Shown piece after piece: positions 7,318 through 15,911 of a stretch of 36,408 bases of DNA. Under the pieces are notes generated by a model. That model saw only the letters and a list, made by a program, of their open reading frames with translations. It had not been told where the DNA came from and ran no database searches. Made by a program: the position numbers and the translations under genes. The DNA is from JAEZFI01 sp044508215 (GTDB taxonomy: Bacteria > Actinomycetota > Acidimicrobiia > Acidimicrobiales > Microtrichaceae). Location: positions 1 through 36,408 of the forward strand of contig JBIQID010000014.1 of NCBI GenBank assembly GCA_044508215.1, written 5' to 3'. Position 1 is the stretch's first letter, and the number at the start of each line of letters is the position of its first letter.

Positions 7318-8204
7318 TGACGCTCCGGGCCCGTCCAACGGCACGCCGCGGTCGCGGCCGGGCCCGTGCACTGGTGGCACTGCTCCTGATCCTGGCGGCG
7401 CCCTTCCTCCTGGGGCAGAGCGCGTCGGCCCAGGTGGCGCAGCCACCTCCCGCACCCGCGGCGCCTCCCGCGCCGACGTCCCCGGCCGGGCAGACCGGCG
7501 AGGCGGACCAGCTGGACGACGGCAGCGTCCGCATCGACCTCGACCTGGGCGACCTGGCGGACCCCGACTCGAAGGGCGAGGGCTCCAACACGATCGTGGT
7601 GCTCGTCGGCCTGACGGTCCTCGCGATCGCGCCGGCGCTGGTCGTGATGATGACCAGCTTCACCCGCATGGCCGTGGTGCTGGGCATCGCCCGCAACGCG
7701 GTGGGCATGCAGACCATCCCGCCGAACCAGGTGCTGACCGGCCTCGCCATCTTCCTCTCGCTGTTCGTGATGGCCCCCACCATCGAGCAGATCAACGACG
7801 TGGCGTGGCAGCCCTACCAGCGGGGCGAGATCACCCAGCGCGAGGCGTTGAAGGAGGCCGAGGGGCCGATCAAGACCTTCATGCTCGCCAACACCCGGCG
7901 TGAGGAGCTGAACCTCATGCTGGACCTCTCCAAGTCCGAGCGCCCCGAGACGCCCGAGGACACGTCGCTCATGGCGCTGATCCCGGCGTTCGTGCTCTCC
8001 GAGCTGAAGTCGGCCTTCATCATCGGCGTGATGGTGCTGCTGCCGTTCCTCGTGATCGACCTGGTCGTCAGCTCCGGCCTGATGTCGCTCGGGATGATGA
8101 TGCTCCCACCGGTCTTCGTGTCCCTCCCGTTCAAGCTGCTCCTGTTCGTCATGGTCGACGGCTGGGCGATGATCGCCCACGCCCTCGTGGCCAACTACCA
8201 CTGA
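7317..8204 (+). CDS. fliP: Flagellar export gate protein FliP
   Basis: 295 residues from the ATG at 7317 that overlaps the fliO stop by one base. It begins with an Arg-rich signal peptide (residues 1 to about 40, ending QSASAQ), as is usual for FliP, then a Pro/Ala-rich linker and the four-helix FliP core: VVMMTSFTRMAVVLGIARNA, GMQTIPPNQVLTGLAIFLS and, near the C-terminus, IPAFVLSELKSAFIIGVMV and MMMLPPVFVSLPFKLLLFVM. FliP5, FliQ4 and FliR form the export channel. fliQ begins 13 nt downstream. Confidence 0.97.
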   Translation: MTLRARPTARRGRGRARALVALLLILAAPFLLGQSASAQVAQPPPAPAAPPAPTSPAGQTGEADQLDDGSVRIDLDLGDLADPDSKGEGSNTIVVLVGLTVLAIAPALVVMMTSFTRMAVVLGIARNAVGMQTIPPNQVLTGLAIFLSLFVMAPTIEQINDVAWQPYQRGEITQREALKEAEGPIKTFMLANTRREELNLMLDLSKSERPETPEDTSLMALIPAFVLSELKSAFIIGVMVLLPFLVIDLVVSSGLMSLGMMMLPPVFVSLPFKLLLFVMVDGWAMIAHALVANYH

Positions 8205-8217
8205 TGGAGGCCGGGTC

Positions 8218-8499
8218 GTGATCCTCGCCGTCAGCGACGCCGACATCCTCGAGCTGGGGACCGATGCCCTCATGCTCGCCGCCAAGCTCGGGGCGCCCAT
8301 CCTGCTCACCACGCTGACGATCGGGTTGTTCGTCGGCATGCTGCAGTCGGCCACCCAGCTGCAGGAGCCGACGATCACCTTCGTGCCGAAGTTCCTCGGC
8401 GTGGGTGCCGTGCTCCTCTTCTCGGCGAACTGGATGCTCTCGACGGTCGTCGACTACACGCACGGCCTCTTCGAAGCGATCCCACGCATGCTCTCCTGA
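8218..8499 (+). CDS. fliQ: Flagellar export gate protein FliQ
   Basis: 93 residues, GTG start with a GGAGG-like site about 9 nt upstream. It has two hydrophobic helices (about 16-42 and 53-75), an LTIGLFVGMLQSATQLQEPT hairpin and FVPKFLGVGAV, all typical of FliQ. The length matches the family (about 90). It assembles around FliP and FliR in the type III export gate. FliR starts 15 nt later. Confidence 0.95.
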   Translation: MILAVSDADILELGTDALMLAAKLGAPILLTTLTIGLFVGMLQSATQLQEPTITFVPKFLGVGAVLLFSANWMLSTVVDYTHGLFEAIPRMLS

Positions 8500-8514
8500 T
8501 CTGCGGCTGCCTCG

Positions 8515-9273
8515 ATGTCGCTCGCCTTCGACCCCGCCTTCTTCGTCGCCTTCCTCCTCGCCACCGTGCGATGCGGGGCGTGGCTGGCGATCGCGCCCCC
8601 GTTCGCGGGTGCGGTGCCGGGCAAGGTCCGCGCCGGGCTGGCGCTGGCGCTCGGGCTGGTGGTCGCGCCGCAGCTGGCCGCCTCGGGCGACATCCCCACG
8701 GAGACCGCGCCGCTGGTGGGGGCGATCCTCTTCCAGGTCGCAGTGGGCCTCGGGATGGGCTTCCTGGTGCTGGTGGTGTTCCAGGCGGTCCAGGCGGCTG
8801 GCTCCGCGATCGACAGCTTCGCCGGCCTGTCCGCAGCGATGCTCTACGACCCGACCACCCGCGACTCGGCCTCTCCGATGGGGCGGCTCTACCAGATGCT
8901 CGGGTTGATCGTGCTGTTCCTCACCGGCGGGCACCTGCTGCTCGTGGCAGGGCTCGTCCGGTCGTTCGAGGCCGCCCCGGTGACGGGATTCCGGGTGGAG
9001 CGGATGGCTGAGCTGGCCACCCAGGGGGTGGGCATGTTCCTCCTCGCCACCCTGCAGATCGCCGCGCCGCTCCTCGGTGCCCTGTTCGTGACCGAGCTGC
9101 TCTTGGGCCTCGCCAGCCGGGCGGCGCCGCAGCTGAACGTGATGGTGCTGGGCTTCGGCGTGAAGTCGATGGTGCTGGTCGGGATGGCGGCCGCCGCGTT
9201 CCCGTTGGTGGTGGTCGGCGTCCCCGAGCTGACGACGAAGGCGCTCGGGCTGATGTGGACGTTGGTGCGCTGA
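8515..9273 (+). CDS. fliR: Flagellar export gate protein FliR
   Basis: 252 residues, ATG start. It is hydrophobic throughout with about six membrane segments. Recognisable FliR features are RCGAWLAIAPPFAGAVPGKV near the start (canonical R-x-G-x-x-x-x-x-P-x-F), VFQAVQAAGSAIDSFAGLSA, LYDPTTRDSASPMGRLYQML and, near the C-terminus, APQLNVMVLGFGVKSMVLVG. FliR completes the FliPQR gate and docks FlhB, which is encoded one base downstream of the FliR stop. Confidence 0.96.
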   Translation: MSLAFDPAFFVAFLLATVRCGAWLAIAPPFAGAVPGKVRAGLALALGLVVAPQLAASGDIPTETAPLVGAILFQVAVGLGMGFLVLVVFQAVQAAGSAIDSFAGLSAAMLYDPTTRDSASPMGRLYQMLGLIVLFLTGGHLLLVAGLVRSFEAAPVTGFRVERMAELATQGVGMFLLATLQIAAPLLGALFVTELLLGLASRAAPQLNVMVLGFGVKSMVLVGMAAAAFPLVVVGVPELTTKALGLMWTLVR

Positions 9274-9274
9274 C

Positions 9275-10465
9275 GTGGCAGGCAGCAAGCACGACCGCAC
9301 CGAAGCGCCGACGCAGAAGCGGAAGAAGGACGCGCGCAAGGACGGCCAGGTGGTCCGCTCGCCGGACCTGGTGGCGTGGACCTCGGTCCTCGTCGCCACC
9401 ATGGTCGTGCCCGGGATGGTGCGGAGCGTGAGCGCGTCGCTCCGCGAGCTGCTCCGGGCCGCGGTGGTGATGGCGGAGCAACCGGATGCCGCCCAGCTGC
9501 CGTCGCAGGTGGGCAGCGCCATGCGGAACTGCTTCACGGCGGTGCTGCCGTTGGTGGTCGCCATGGGGATCATGGGCCTCGTCGCCAACCTCGCGCAGGT
9601 GGGCTTCCTGTTCACCGGCAAGCCCCTGAAGCCCAAGTTCTCCCGGATGAACCCAGCGCAGGGGTTGAAGCGGATGTTCTCGGTGAAGGGCCTCTGGCAG
9701 GGGCTCGCGGCGATGTTGAAGCTGACCGTGATCGCCGCCGTGGTGTGGGTGACGTCCGCCAGCCTCACCGGCCAGCTCGTCGGCGACGCCACCCGTTCCC
9801 CGGCGGATGCGGTGGCCGAGATCGCGTCGGTGGCGGTGCGGCTGGTGCAGGTGGTGGCGGCGGTGTGCGTGCTGATCGGCATCGGCGACTACGCGTTCAA
9901 GCGGCGCACCAACCAGAAGGAGCTGAAGATGACCCGCCAGGAGGTCCGCCAGGAGCACAAGGACTCCGAGGGCGACCCCCACGTGCGGGCACAGCAGCGC
10001 TCCCAGCGGCTGGCGATGAGCCGCAACCGGATGCTGGGCGCCGTGGCGTCCGCCGACGTGGTCATCACCAACCCCACGCACTTCGCCGTGGCGCTGGCCT
10101 ACGAGCGGTCACAGGGCGCACCCAAGGTGGTGGCCCGCGGCGCCGACGCGCTGGCGGCTCGCATCAGGGAGGAGGCGAAGCGCAACGGCGTGCCCTGCGT
10201 GGAGTCGAAGCTCCTCGCCCGCACCCTGTACCGCGTCAGCCGGCCGGGGGAGGAGATCCCCGCCGAGCTGTACCAGGCCGTCGCCACCGTGCTCGCCTTC
10301 CTGCACCGGGTGGAGCAGACCCGCCGCAGCGAGGGTGCCGTCTACGGCCTCGAGGTGGCCGACACCTGGACGCCGTCCGATGGTGGGCGCCTCGAGCGTG
10401 TGAACCCGGCGAAGCGGCTGCGCGAGGCGCGGCGCATCCAGCGTCCCGGGCCCGCAGCGGCGTAG
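9275..10465 (+). CDS. flhB: Flagellar export switch protein FlhB
   Basis: 396 residues, GTG start one base after fliR. The N-terminus carries the conserved DRTEAPTQKRKKDARKDGQV segment, followed by four membrane helices to about residue 210 and a cytoplasmic domain. The autocleavage motif NPTH is intact at residues 266-269 (ITNPTHFAVALAYE), and the downstream KVVARGADALAARIREEAKR block is typical. FlhB switches export from rod/hook to filament substrates after contact with FliK. The C-terminal 35 residues beyond the usual end are basic and poorly conserved. A 114-bp spacer without an evident gene precedes flhA. Confidence 0.97.
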   Translation: MAGSKHDRTEAPTQKRKKDARKDGQVVRSPDLVAWTSVLVATMVVPGMVRSVSASLRELLRAAVVMAEQPDAAQLPSQVGSAMRNCFTAVLPLVVAMGIMGLVANLAQVGFLFTGKPLKPKFSRMNPAQGLKRMFSVKGLWQGLAAMLKLTVIAAVVWVTSASLTGQLVGDATRSPADAVAEIASVAVRLVQVVAAVCVLIGIGDYAFKRRTNQKELKMTRQEVRQEHKDSEGDPHVRAQQRSQRLAMSRNRMLGAVASADVVITNPTHFAVALAYERSQGAPKVVARGADALAARIREEAKRNGVPCVESKLLARTLYRVSRPGEEIPAELYQAVATVLAFLHRVEQTRRSEGAVYGLEVADTWTPSDGGRLERVNPAKRLREARRIQRPGPAAA

Positions 10466-10579
10466 GCGCAGGTCGCTCTCGGCGGCCCCGAACCCGCGCA
10501 TGGGCCGAACGACTCATGCCCGGCGTCGAGCTGCCGATGGAGACGGTGAGTCCCATGGGAGAGCGATGAGGTTCCACCA

Positions 10580-12628
10580 GTGAGCACACGCCGCAGGTAC
10601 GCGGCAGGGGTCTTCCCGCTCGTCGTCGTCCTCGTGGTGGCGATGATGGTGATCCCGCTGCCCACCATCGTCCTGGACGTCCTCCTCGCCATCAACATCG
10701 CCGTCGCGGTGCTGATGCTCCTCGCCTCGCTGAACGCTCGGCGGGCCCTGGACCTCGCCTCGTTCCCGTCGCTCCTCCTCATCGCCACGCTGTTCCGGCT
10801 GGCGCTGAACGTCAGCTCGTCTCGGCTGATCCTCGCCCAGGGCGACGCCGGCGAGGTCATCGAGGCGTTCGGCCGGTTCGTGATCAGCGGATCGCTGATC
10901 GTGGGCCTCGTGGTCTTCCTGATCCTGGTGATCATCCAGTTCGTGGTGATCACCCAGGGCGCCACCCGCGTGGCCGAGGTGGCCGCGCGCTTCACCCTCG
11001 ACGCCATGCCCGGCAAGCAGATGGCGATCGACGCCGACCTCAACGCCGGCGTCATCGACGACGACGAGGCCCGGCGGCGACGCCAGGACGTGGCCGCCGA
11101 GGCCGACTTCTACGGTGCGATGGACGGCGCCTCGAAGTTCGTGAAGGGCGACGCCATCGCCGCCGTGATCATCACGGCCGTCAACCTCATCGGCGGGCTC
11201 CTCATCGGGGTCGTGCAGCGGGGCCAGGAGATCGGCGACGCCGTCGAGACCTACAGCCTCCTCACGGTGGGCGACGGCCTGGTCTCCCAGATCCCCGCGC
11301 TGCTCGTGTCGATCTCGTCCGGCCTCATCATCACGAGGGCCGCCGGGAACGACGACCTCGGCACCGACATCTCGGTCCAGTTCGCCCGCCAGCACCGTGC
11401 CATCCGCACCGGCGGCATCGCCATGTGCGCCATGGGCCTCGTCCCGGGCCTCCCGAAGGTGCCGTTCTTCGTGGTCGGCATCGGCGCGCTGGTGCTCGGC
11501 CAGCGGCTGGCCAACGAGGCGAAGGTCCCGTCGCAGGTCGACGACGCCCCGCCCGCGCCGCCGGTCGACCCGGACGCACCGGTGGAGATCTCGCGGTCGA
11601 TCCGCGTCGAACCGCTCGGCCTCGAGCTGGCGGTGGACCTCGTGGACCTCGTCGATCCGGGTGCGGACGGCGACCTCCTCGACCGGGTGAAGGCACTGCG
11701 GCGGAAGATGGCATCCGAGCTGGGCGTGGTCATCCCGCCCGTGCGCACCCGCGACAACGCCGAGCTGGACCTCGGCACCTACGTGGTGAAGGTCCACGGC
11801 GTGGCGGTGGCCACCGGCTCGGCGCCCGCCGGCCAGGTGCTGGTCATCACCGACGATCTGTCGGTCCTCCCCGGCACCGAGGTGGCCGAGCCCGTCTTCG
11901 GCCTGCCCGCCAAGTGGGTGCCCGTCGAGCACCGTGCGCTGGCCGAGGCGATGGGCGCCACCGTGGTCGACCGGGCGTCGGTCATCACCACGCACCTCGC
12001 CGAGATCGCCCGTCGCCACGCTCCCGAGCTGCTCAGCCGCCAGGACGTGAAGATGCTGGTCGACCTGGTCCGCGAGCACGACCCGGCGGTGGTCGACGAC
12101 CTCAACGCCCAGGGTGTCGGCATGGCCGAGGTGCAGCGGGTGCTCCAGCAGCTGCTCGCCGAGCAGGTGCCGGTGCGGGACCTCTCCCGGATCCTCGAGG
12201 TGGTGAGCGAACGCTCCCGTGCCACCCGTGATCCCGAGCTGATCGTGGAGGCGGTCCGCCTCGCTCTGGCCGCGTCGATCTGCGCCACCCGTGCGCCCGG
12301 TGGGCGGCTCGCCGTGGTGACCCTCGACCCCCTCGTGGAGCAGACCCTGATCGGTGCCGTCATGCGCACCGAGGCCGGGTCGCAGCTCGCCCTCGACCCC
12401 GACACGGCCCAACGCCTCGCCACCGCGCTGACCCGCAAGGTGCGGGAGGCGGAGGAGCAGGGGATCGAGCCCGTCGTGGTGTGCGCCCCCGGCCTCCGGG
12501 TGGCCCTCCGCAGCTTCCTCGCGCGGCTCCTGCCGCACGTGCCGGTGATGTCGTACGACGAACTGGCCGACCACGTGACCGTCGATGACCTCGGGATGGT
12601 GAGCCTTGAACCGACACCTTCGATATGA
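10580..12628 (+). CDS. flhA: Flagellar export platform protein FlhA
   Basis: 682 residues, GTG start, typical FlhA length. The first 320 residues hold about eight membrane segments, with FPSLLLIATLFRLALNVSSS and the FHIPEP signature FTLDAMPGKQMAIDADLNAG in the cytoplasmic FHIPEP loop, followed by AEADFYGAMDGASKFVKGDA. The C-terminal cytoplasmic half binds export substrates and chaperones; AKWVPVEHRALAEAMGATVV and the HAPELLSRQDVKMLVDLVRE block are characteristic. It forms the nonameric export ring below the gate. The ribosome binding site is weak. The flhF-like TTG start lies 23 nt inside the flhA end. Confidence 0.97.
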   Translation: MSTRRRYAAGVFPLVVVLVVAMMVIPLPTIVLDVLLAINIAVAVLMLLASLNARRALDLASFPSLLLIATLFRLALNVSSSRLILAQGDAGEVIEAFGRFVISGSLIVGLVVFLILVIIQFVVITQGATRVAEVAARFTLDAMPGKQMAIDADLNAGVIDDDEARRRRQDVAAEADFYGAMDGASKFVKGDAIAAVIITAVNLIGGLLIGVVQRGQEIGDAVETYSLLTVGDGLVSQIPALLVSISSGLIITRAAGNDDLGTDISVQFARQHRAIRTGGIAMCAMGLVPGLPKVPFFVVGIGALVLGQRLANEAKVPSQVDDAPPAPPVDPDAPVEISRSIRVEPLGLELAVDLVDLVDPGADGDLLDRVKALRRKMASELGVVIPPVRTRDNAELDLGTYVVKVHGVAVATGSAPAGQVLVITDDLSVLPGTEVAEPVFGLPAKWVPVEHRALAEAMGATVVDRASVITTHLAEIARRHAPELLSRQDVKMLVDLVREHDPAVVDDLNAQGVGMAEVQRVLQQLLAEQVPVRDLSRILEVVSERSRATRDPELIVEAVRLALAASICATRAPGGRLAVVTLDPLVEQTLIGAVMRTEAGSQLALDPDTAQRLATALTRKVREAEEQGIEPVVVCAPGLRVALRSFLARLLPHVPVMSYDELADHVTVDDLGMVSLEPTPSI

Positions 12629-13767
12629 GGGTCCGCAGCTCGACGAGATCCTCGCCCGGATCCGCGCCGACCACGGCGACCGGGCAGAGATCGTCTCGGC
12701 CGAGCTGGTGCGGACCGGTGGCCTCGCCGGCTTCTTCTCGAAGGAGCACTACGAGGTGACGGTGGTGGACCCGGCCTCGAACGGCTCGNNNNNNNNNNNN
12801 NNNNNNNNNNNNNNNNNNNNNNNNNNNNNNNNNNNNNNNNNNNNNNNNNNNNNNNNNNNNNNNNNNNNNNNNNNNNNNNNNNNNNNNNCGGCCCGCCTTC
12901 GCCGAGATGCTCACCGCGATGCTCGACGACGAGCCGGCGGTGGACCGCGTGGAGCTGAGCGACGGCACGGCTCACGCCAGCCCCGTCGAGCTCTCGGACC
13001 GGGCGGAGCGATCGGATCGTGCGGCGGCACCACTGCCTCGGACGGGTGGTCTGCGCCGCCCGTCCGAGGTCCCCTTCGACGACTCGGTGCCCACCGAGCT
13101 GGGCGACCTCTGCGGCGCCCCGGTGGTCATCGGCGAGCTGATCTCCGACGTCACCCGGCGCATGCGGCGGGCACCCCAGCTGCCCCTCGACGGCGTGGTC
13201 GCCATCGTGGGCGCCCGTGGCGACGCGGTGAACGCTGCGGTGGGCGTGGCCCGCTCCATCGGTCAGCTGGCGTCCGACGTGCTGGTGGCGGCTCCCTCCG
13301 CCCAGGCCGTCGCGCCGGAGCACATGGCCGCCACCGTCCGGGCGACGGTCCGCCAGCGCGAGCGTCGCGGCCGGACCGGCCCCACGGTCGTCGTCGTGGT
13401 GGTCGAGCCGGGCCGTGACGGCCACCGCTGGGCCACCGCCCTCCTCTCGATCCTCGACGCCGCCCAGACCCGCCTCGCCCTCGCCGGCTGGCGTCCGGTG
13501 GAGCGCCTCGAGCAGACGATCATCGGCCTCGGCGGCGTGGACGCCATCGACGTGGTCGACCTCGAGAGCGCCGAGCACCCCGACCTCCTCCTGGACCTCG
13601 GCGTCCCGGTCGCCACGATCGACGGCGAGCCCGCGACCGTCGAGGCCTGGGTGGCCGTGCTGGCGTCGCAGGACCCCACCGACGTGGTCGTGGTGCCGCC
13701 GGCGAGCACCGACCTCTCCGCTGCGGGCATCGCGGGGTCCGCCGGGGCGGCTCGCCTCGGTCGTTAG
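12606..13767 (+). CDS. FlhF-like protein without a recognisable GTPase P-loop (interrupted by an assembly gap)
   Basis: The N-terminus from a TTG at 12606 reads LRYEGPQLDEILARIRADHG, then IVSAELVRTGGLAGFFSKEH and YEVTVVDP, matching the FlhF N-terminal segment (an FGFF-type motif). After the N gap, 292 residues continue in a different frame relative to the placeholder, so the real gap is not 100 nt. In this part VVAIVGARGDAVNAAVG (about 13195-13245) occupies the place of the FlhF/SRP G1 motif GxxGxGKTT, but Gly-Lys-Thr is absent, and no DTAG or TKLD motif follows. FlhF controls flagellar site and number. Here GTP binding looks lost. It follows flhA directly and precedes fliW by 9 nt. Two separate genes flanking the gap cannot be excluded. 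Confidence 0.6.
12789..12888. other. Assembly gap (100 N) inside the flhF-like gene
   Basis: Exactly 100 N, a placeholder length. The reading frame on the left (12606 phase) and right (12889 phase) differ by one base across it, so the true distance is unknown. Confidence 0.99.
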
Positions 13768-13770
13768 TCT
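13765..13770 (+). promoter_or_regulatory. Candidate -10 element (TAGTCT) for leaderless fliW
   Basis: TAGTCT fits the actinobacterial -10 consensus TANNNT and ends 6 nt before the fliW ATG at 13777, with no ribosome binding site between. This is the geometry of a leaderless transcript. Its first bases overlap the stop codon of the upstream gene. Confidence 0.35.
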
Positions 13771-13776
13771 GAGCCG

Positions 13777-14196
13777 ATGCTCCTGGAGTCCGAGCGGCTC
13801 GGACAGCTCGAGGTCGACGAGGAGTCGATCGTCTCGGTGCCCGAAGGCCTGCTGGGCTTCGAGGGCAGCACGCGCTACGTCCTGATCCCTGCCGACGAGG
13901 TCGGCGCCTACACGTGGCTCCACTCCGTCGACGACCCCGCGCTCGCGTTCCTCACCGTCGTCCCCGGCTTCTTCTTCGACGAGTACGCCCCGGACATCCC
14001 CGCGGAGGACGTCACGGCGCTCGACCTCACCGACCCGGCCGACGCCCAGGTGCTCAACCTGGTCACGATCGACGGGGACGCGGTCACCGCCAACCTGATG
14101 GGGCCCGTCGTGGTCAACGTCCGGGCGCGCCTGGCCCGCCAGGTGGTGCTCACCGACCAGGGCTACGGCACCCGCGAACCGCTGGGAGGCGCCTGA
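13777..14196 (+). CDS. fliW: Flagellar assembly factor FliW
   Basis: 139 residues, typical FliW length (about 140-150). Landmarks are ESIVSVPEGLLGFEGSTRYV, WLHSVDDPALAFLTVVPGFF, NLVTIDGDAVTANLMGPVVV and NVRARLARQVVL. In Gram-positives FliW binds either flagellin or CsrA: when flagellin is exported, FliW sequesters CsrA and lifts repression of flagellin mRNA. It is encoded immediately before csrA with a one-base stop/start overlap, the standard partner arrangement. No Shine-Dalgarno is visible; a TANNNT hexamer lies 6 nt upstream of the ATG. Confidence 0.97.
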   Translation: MLLESERLGQLEVDEESIVSVPEGLLGFEGSTRYVLIPADEVGAYTWLHSVDDPALAFLTVVPGFFFDEYAPDIPAEDVTALDLTDPADAQVLNLVTIDGDAVTANLMGPVVVNVRARLARQVVLTDQGYGTREPLGGA

Positions 14197-14438
14197 TGCT
14201 CGTCCTCAGCCGCAAGCCCGGGGAGTCGATCGTGGTCGGCGGCGAGATCACCGTCACGATCCTCGAGGTCCGTGGCGACATCGTCCGCGTCGGCATCGAC
14301 GCGCCCCGCTCCGTGGCCGTGCACCGCAAGGAGGTCCACGACGAGCTGATGGCGGCCAACCGTGACGCCGCGCGCTCGCCGGCGTCCGCGCTCGACCGCC
14401 TGCCCCGCCCGCCGTCCGACCCCCGTCGTGGCAGCTGA
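14196..14438 (+). CDS. csrA: Carbon storage/translational regulator CsrA
   Basis: 80 residues from the ATG that overlaps the fliW stop. It begins MLVLSRKPGESIVVGGEITV and continues DIVRVGIDAPRSVAVHRKEV, the complete CsrA dimer fold with the RNA-binding first strand (LSRKPGE) and fifth strand (VAVHRKEV) intact. It binds GGA motifs near ribosome binding sites of flagellin-type mRNAs and is antagonised by FliW. The last 25 residues form a Pro/Arg/Ser-rich tail. The 3' end overlaps the GTG proposed for the next gene by 11 nt. Confidence 0.97.
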   Translation: MLVLSRKPGESIVVGGEITVTILEVRGDIVRVGIDAPRSVAVHRKEVHDELMAANRDAARSPASALDRLPRPPSDPRRGS

Positions 14439-15495
14439 CCGGCGCCTGCACGGCCGGGGACCCCTCGCCCCGTTCGGGTTCCCGCTCCTCGCGATCCTGG
14501 TGGCGATCGCGTGCTTCGGGCTGGCCTGCTCCGGCGACGACGGATCGAGCGACACGAGCTCCGACGACGATCCGGTCGACACCACGACCACCACCTCCGA
14601 GGTCCCCCGGCCCGACGCCACCACGGTCGAGGAGGTCCTCGCCCTCGACCGGCCGATCGTGCTGGCCCACGCCGGCGGCGAGAACGCCCACCCGCACTCC
14701 ACGCCGTTCGCCTACGCGGAGTCGGTGGCCGCCGGCGTCGACGTGTTGGACTTCGACGTGCGCCTGACCGGCGACGGCGTGCTGGTCATCCACCACGACG
14801 ACGACGTCGACCGCACCACCGACGGAACCGGCGACGTGGCGGACATGACGTTCGACGAGCTGCATGCGCTCGACGCCGCCTACTGGTGGACCGAGGAGTG
14901 CAGCGCCTGCCGCGACCAGCCCGAGGATGCCTACCTCTACCGGGGCGTCCGCACCGGTGACCACCCGCCGCCCGACGGCTACGAGCCCGACGACTTCGCG
15001 GTGGCCCGCTTCGAGGACATCGCCCGGGAGTACCCGGACCACGTCCTCAACATCGAGATCAAGGGCTCGTACCCCGAGTCGGTCCCGGTGGCGGAGGAGC
15101 TCGCCCGGGTGCTGCGCGACCTCGACCGCCTCGACGCGGCCGTGGTGACGGCGTTCGACGACGAGCTCGCCGAGGCGTTCCACGAGCTGGCTCCCGAGGT
15201 GGAGATCACCCCGGGCCTGCAGGCGATGATCGGCTACGCGCTCGGCGGGGTCCCGCTGCCCGACGACCGGCGGATCATCCAGGTGCCGCCCGAGTACGAG
15301 GGCCTCGAGGTGCTCACCGCCGACTTCCTGGCGACGACGAAGGCCGACGGCAAGGTGCTCTGGATCTGGCCGAACGACCGGTCGTGGGAGGGCGAGGACG
15401 GGTACGGGCGCCTCCTCGACATGGGCGTCGGCGGGATCAACGCCGCCGACCCGCCCGTGGCGGTCGAGGTGCTCCGCGAACGCCTCGACGGCTGA
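14428..15495 (+). CDS. Glycerophosphodiester phosphodiesterase-family lipoprotein
   Basis: 355 residues from the GTG at 14428, inside the csrA end. A hydrophobic segment ends in the lipobox FGLAC, followed by an acidic Ser/Asp/Thr linker, so it is probably a lipid-anchored extracytoplasmic protein. The catalytic TIM barrel begins at IVLAHAGGENAHPHSTPFAY; VDVLDFDVRLTGDGVLVIHH and RTTDGTGDVADMTF follow, then LNIEIKGSYPE and a C-terminal GVGGINAADPP. This is the GDPD pattern, with His81, Asp110, His122/His123 and the IEIK lysine present. Two positions deviate from canonical GDPDs: HRG is HAG, and the metal-binding ExD is DFD (Asp108). Activity on glycerophosphodiesters is therefore likely but uncertain. 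It is unrelated to flagella despite abutting csrA. Confidence 0.8.
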   Translation: MAADRRLHGRGPLAPFGFPLLAILVAIACFGLACSGDDGSSDTSSDDDPVDTTTTTSEVPRPDATTVEEVLALDRPIVLAHAGGENAHPHSTPFAYAESVAAGVDVLDFDVRLTGDGVLVIHHDDDVDRTTDGTGDVADMTFDELHALDAAYWWTEECSACRDQPEDAYLYRGVRTGDHPPPDGYEPDDFAVARFEDIAREYPDHVLNIEIKGSYPESVPVAEELARVLRDLDRLDAAVVTAFDDELAEAFHELAPEVEITPGLQAMIGYALGGVPLPDDRRIIQVPPEYEGLEVLTADFLATTKADGKVLWIWPNDRSWEGEDGYGRLLDMGVGGINAADPPVAVEVLRERLDG

Positions 15496-15506
15496 CGCCT
15501 CCCGCA

Positions 15507-15606
15507 NNNNNNNNNNNNNNNNNNNNNNNNNNNNNNNNNNNNNNNNNNNNNNNNNNNNNNNNNNNNNNNNNNNNNNNNNNNNNNNNNNNNNNNNNNNNNN
15601 NNNNNN
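15507..15606. other. Assembly gap (100 N)
   Basis: Exactly 100 N, 11 nt after the glycerophosphodiesterase stop. The interval from there to the csbD promoter region is otherwise empty. Confidence 0.99.
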
Positions 15607-15619
15607 CCTTTCACCGCGT

Positions 15620-15646
15620 GTCTCGGCGGTCGGAACCCTCGGGTAC
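15620..15646 (+). promoter_or_regulatory. Candidate stress sigma factor promoter upstream of csbD-like gene
   Basis: GTCT (15620-15623), a 17-nt spacer, and GGGTAC (15641-15646) resemble the actinobacterial SigB/SigF consensus GTTT-N15-17-GGGTAT. The -10 is part of the palindrome CGGGTACCCG. It lies 52 nt before the CsbD start. The block CGGTCGGA-N5/6-GGGTACC recurs upstream of the GlsB gene at 28626-28645. Confidence 0.45.
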
Positions 15647-15698
15647 CCGACCGTGCACACGACGACAGCGGACCACGTCCGCGCGAAAGGAGCCTGTG

Positions 15699-15869
15699 AT
15701 GGCTGGAGAAGGCGACGACCTCAAGGGCCGGGTCAAGGAAGCTGCTGGCGACCTGACCAACGACGACGACATGAAGCGCGAGGGCAAGGTCGACCAGGCC
15801 ACCGGCGCCGTGAAGGACAAGGTCGAGGACGCCAAGGACTGGGTCCAGGACAAGATCGGCAAGGACTGA
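15699..15869 (+). CDS. CsbD-family stress protein
   Basis: 56 residues, ATG start with a strong AAAGGAG at 15686-15692. The whole sequence is the CsbD pattern: DDLKGRVKEAAGDLTNDDDM, then KREGKVDQATGAVKDKVEDA, a small, highly charged, Ala/Lys/Asp-rich helical protein. In Bacillus the family belongs to the sigma-B general stress regulon; its molecular role is not known. A GGGTAC element upstream agrees with stress sigma control. It is convergent with the methyltransferase gene, with a palindrome between them. Confidence 0.9.
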   Translation: MAGEGDDLKGRVKEAAGDLTNDDDMKREGKVDQATGAVKDKVEDAKDWVQDKIGKD

Positions 15870-15880
15870 CCTCCGCGCCC

Positions 15881-15907
15881 CGCGAGTCCTGACACGGCTC
15901 GCGAGCC
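15881..15907. terminator. Palindrome between convergent csbD-like and methyltransferase genes
   Basis: CGCGAG (15881-15886) can pair with CTCGCG (15898-15903) over an 11-nt loop, and GGCTCGCGAGCC (15896-15907) is itself a perfect 12-nt palindrome. It lies in the 42-bp convergent spacer, so it may serve both strands. The stem is short and there is no T-run. Confidence 0.35.
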
Positions 15908-15911
15908 CTGA

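Noticed and set aside
10466..10579. A small gene or promoter in the flhB-flhA spacer
   Set aside because: No frame with a ribosome binding site and no convincing -10 or -35; I see nothing supportable in it.
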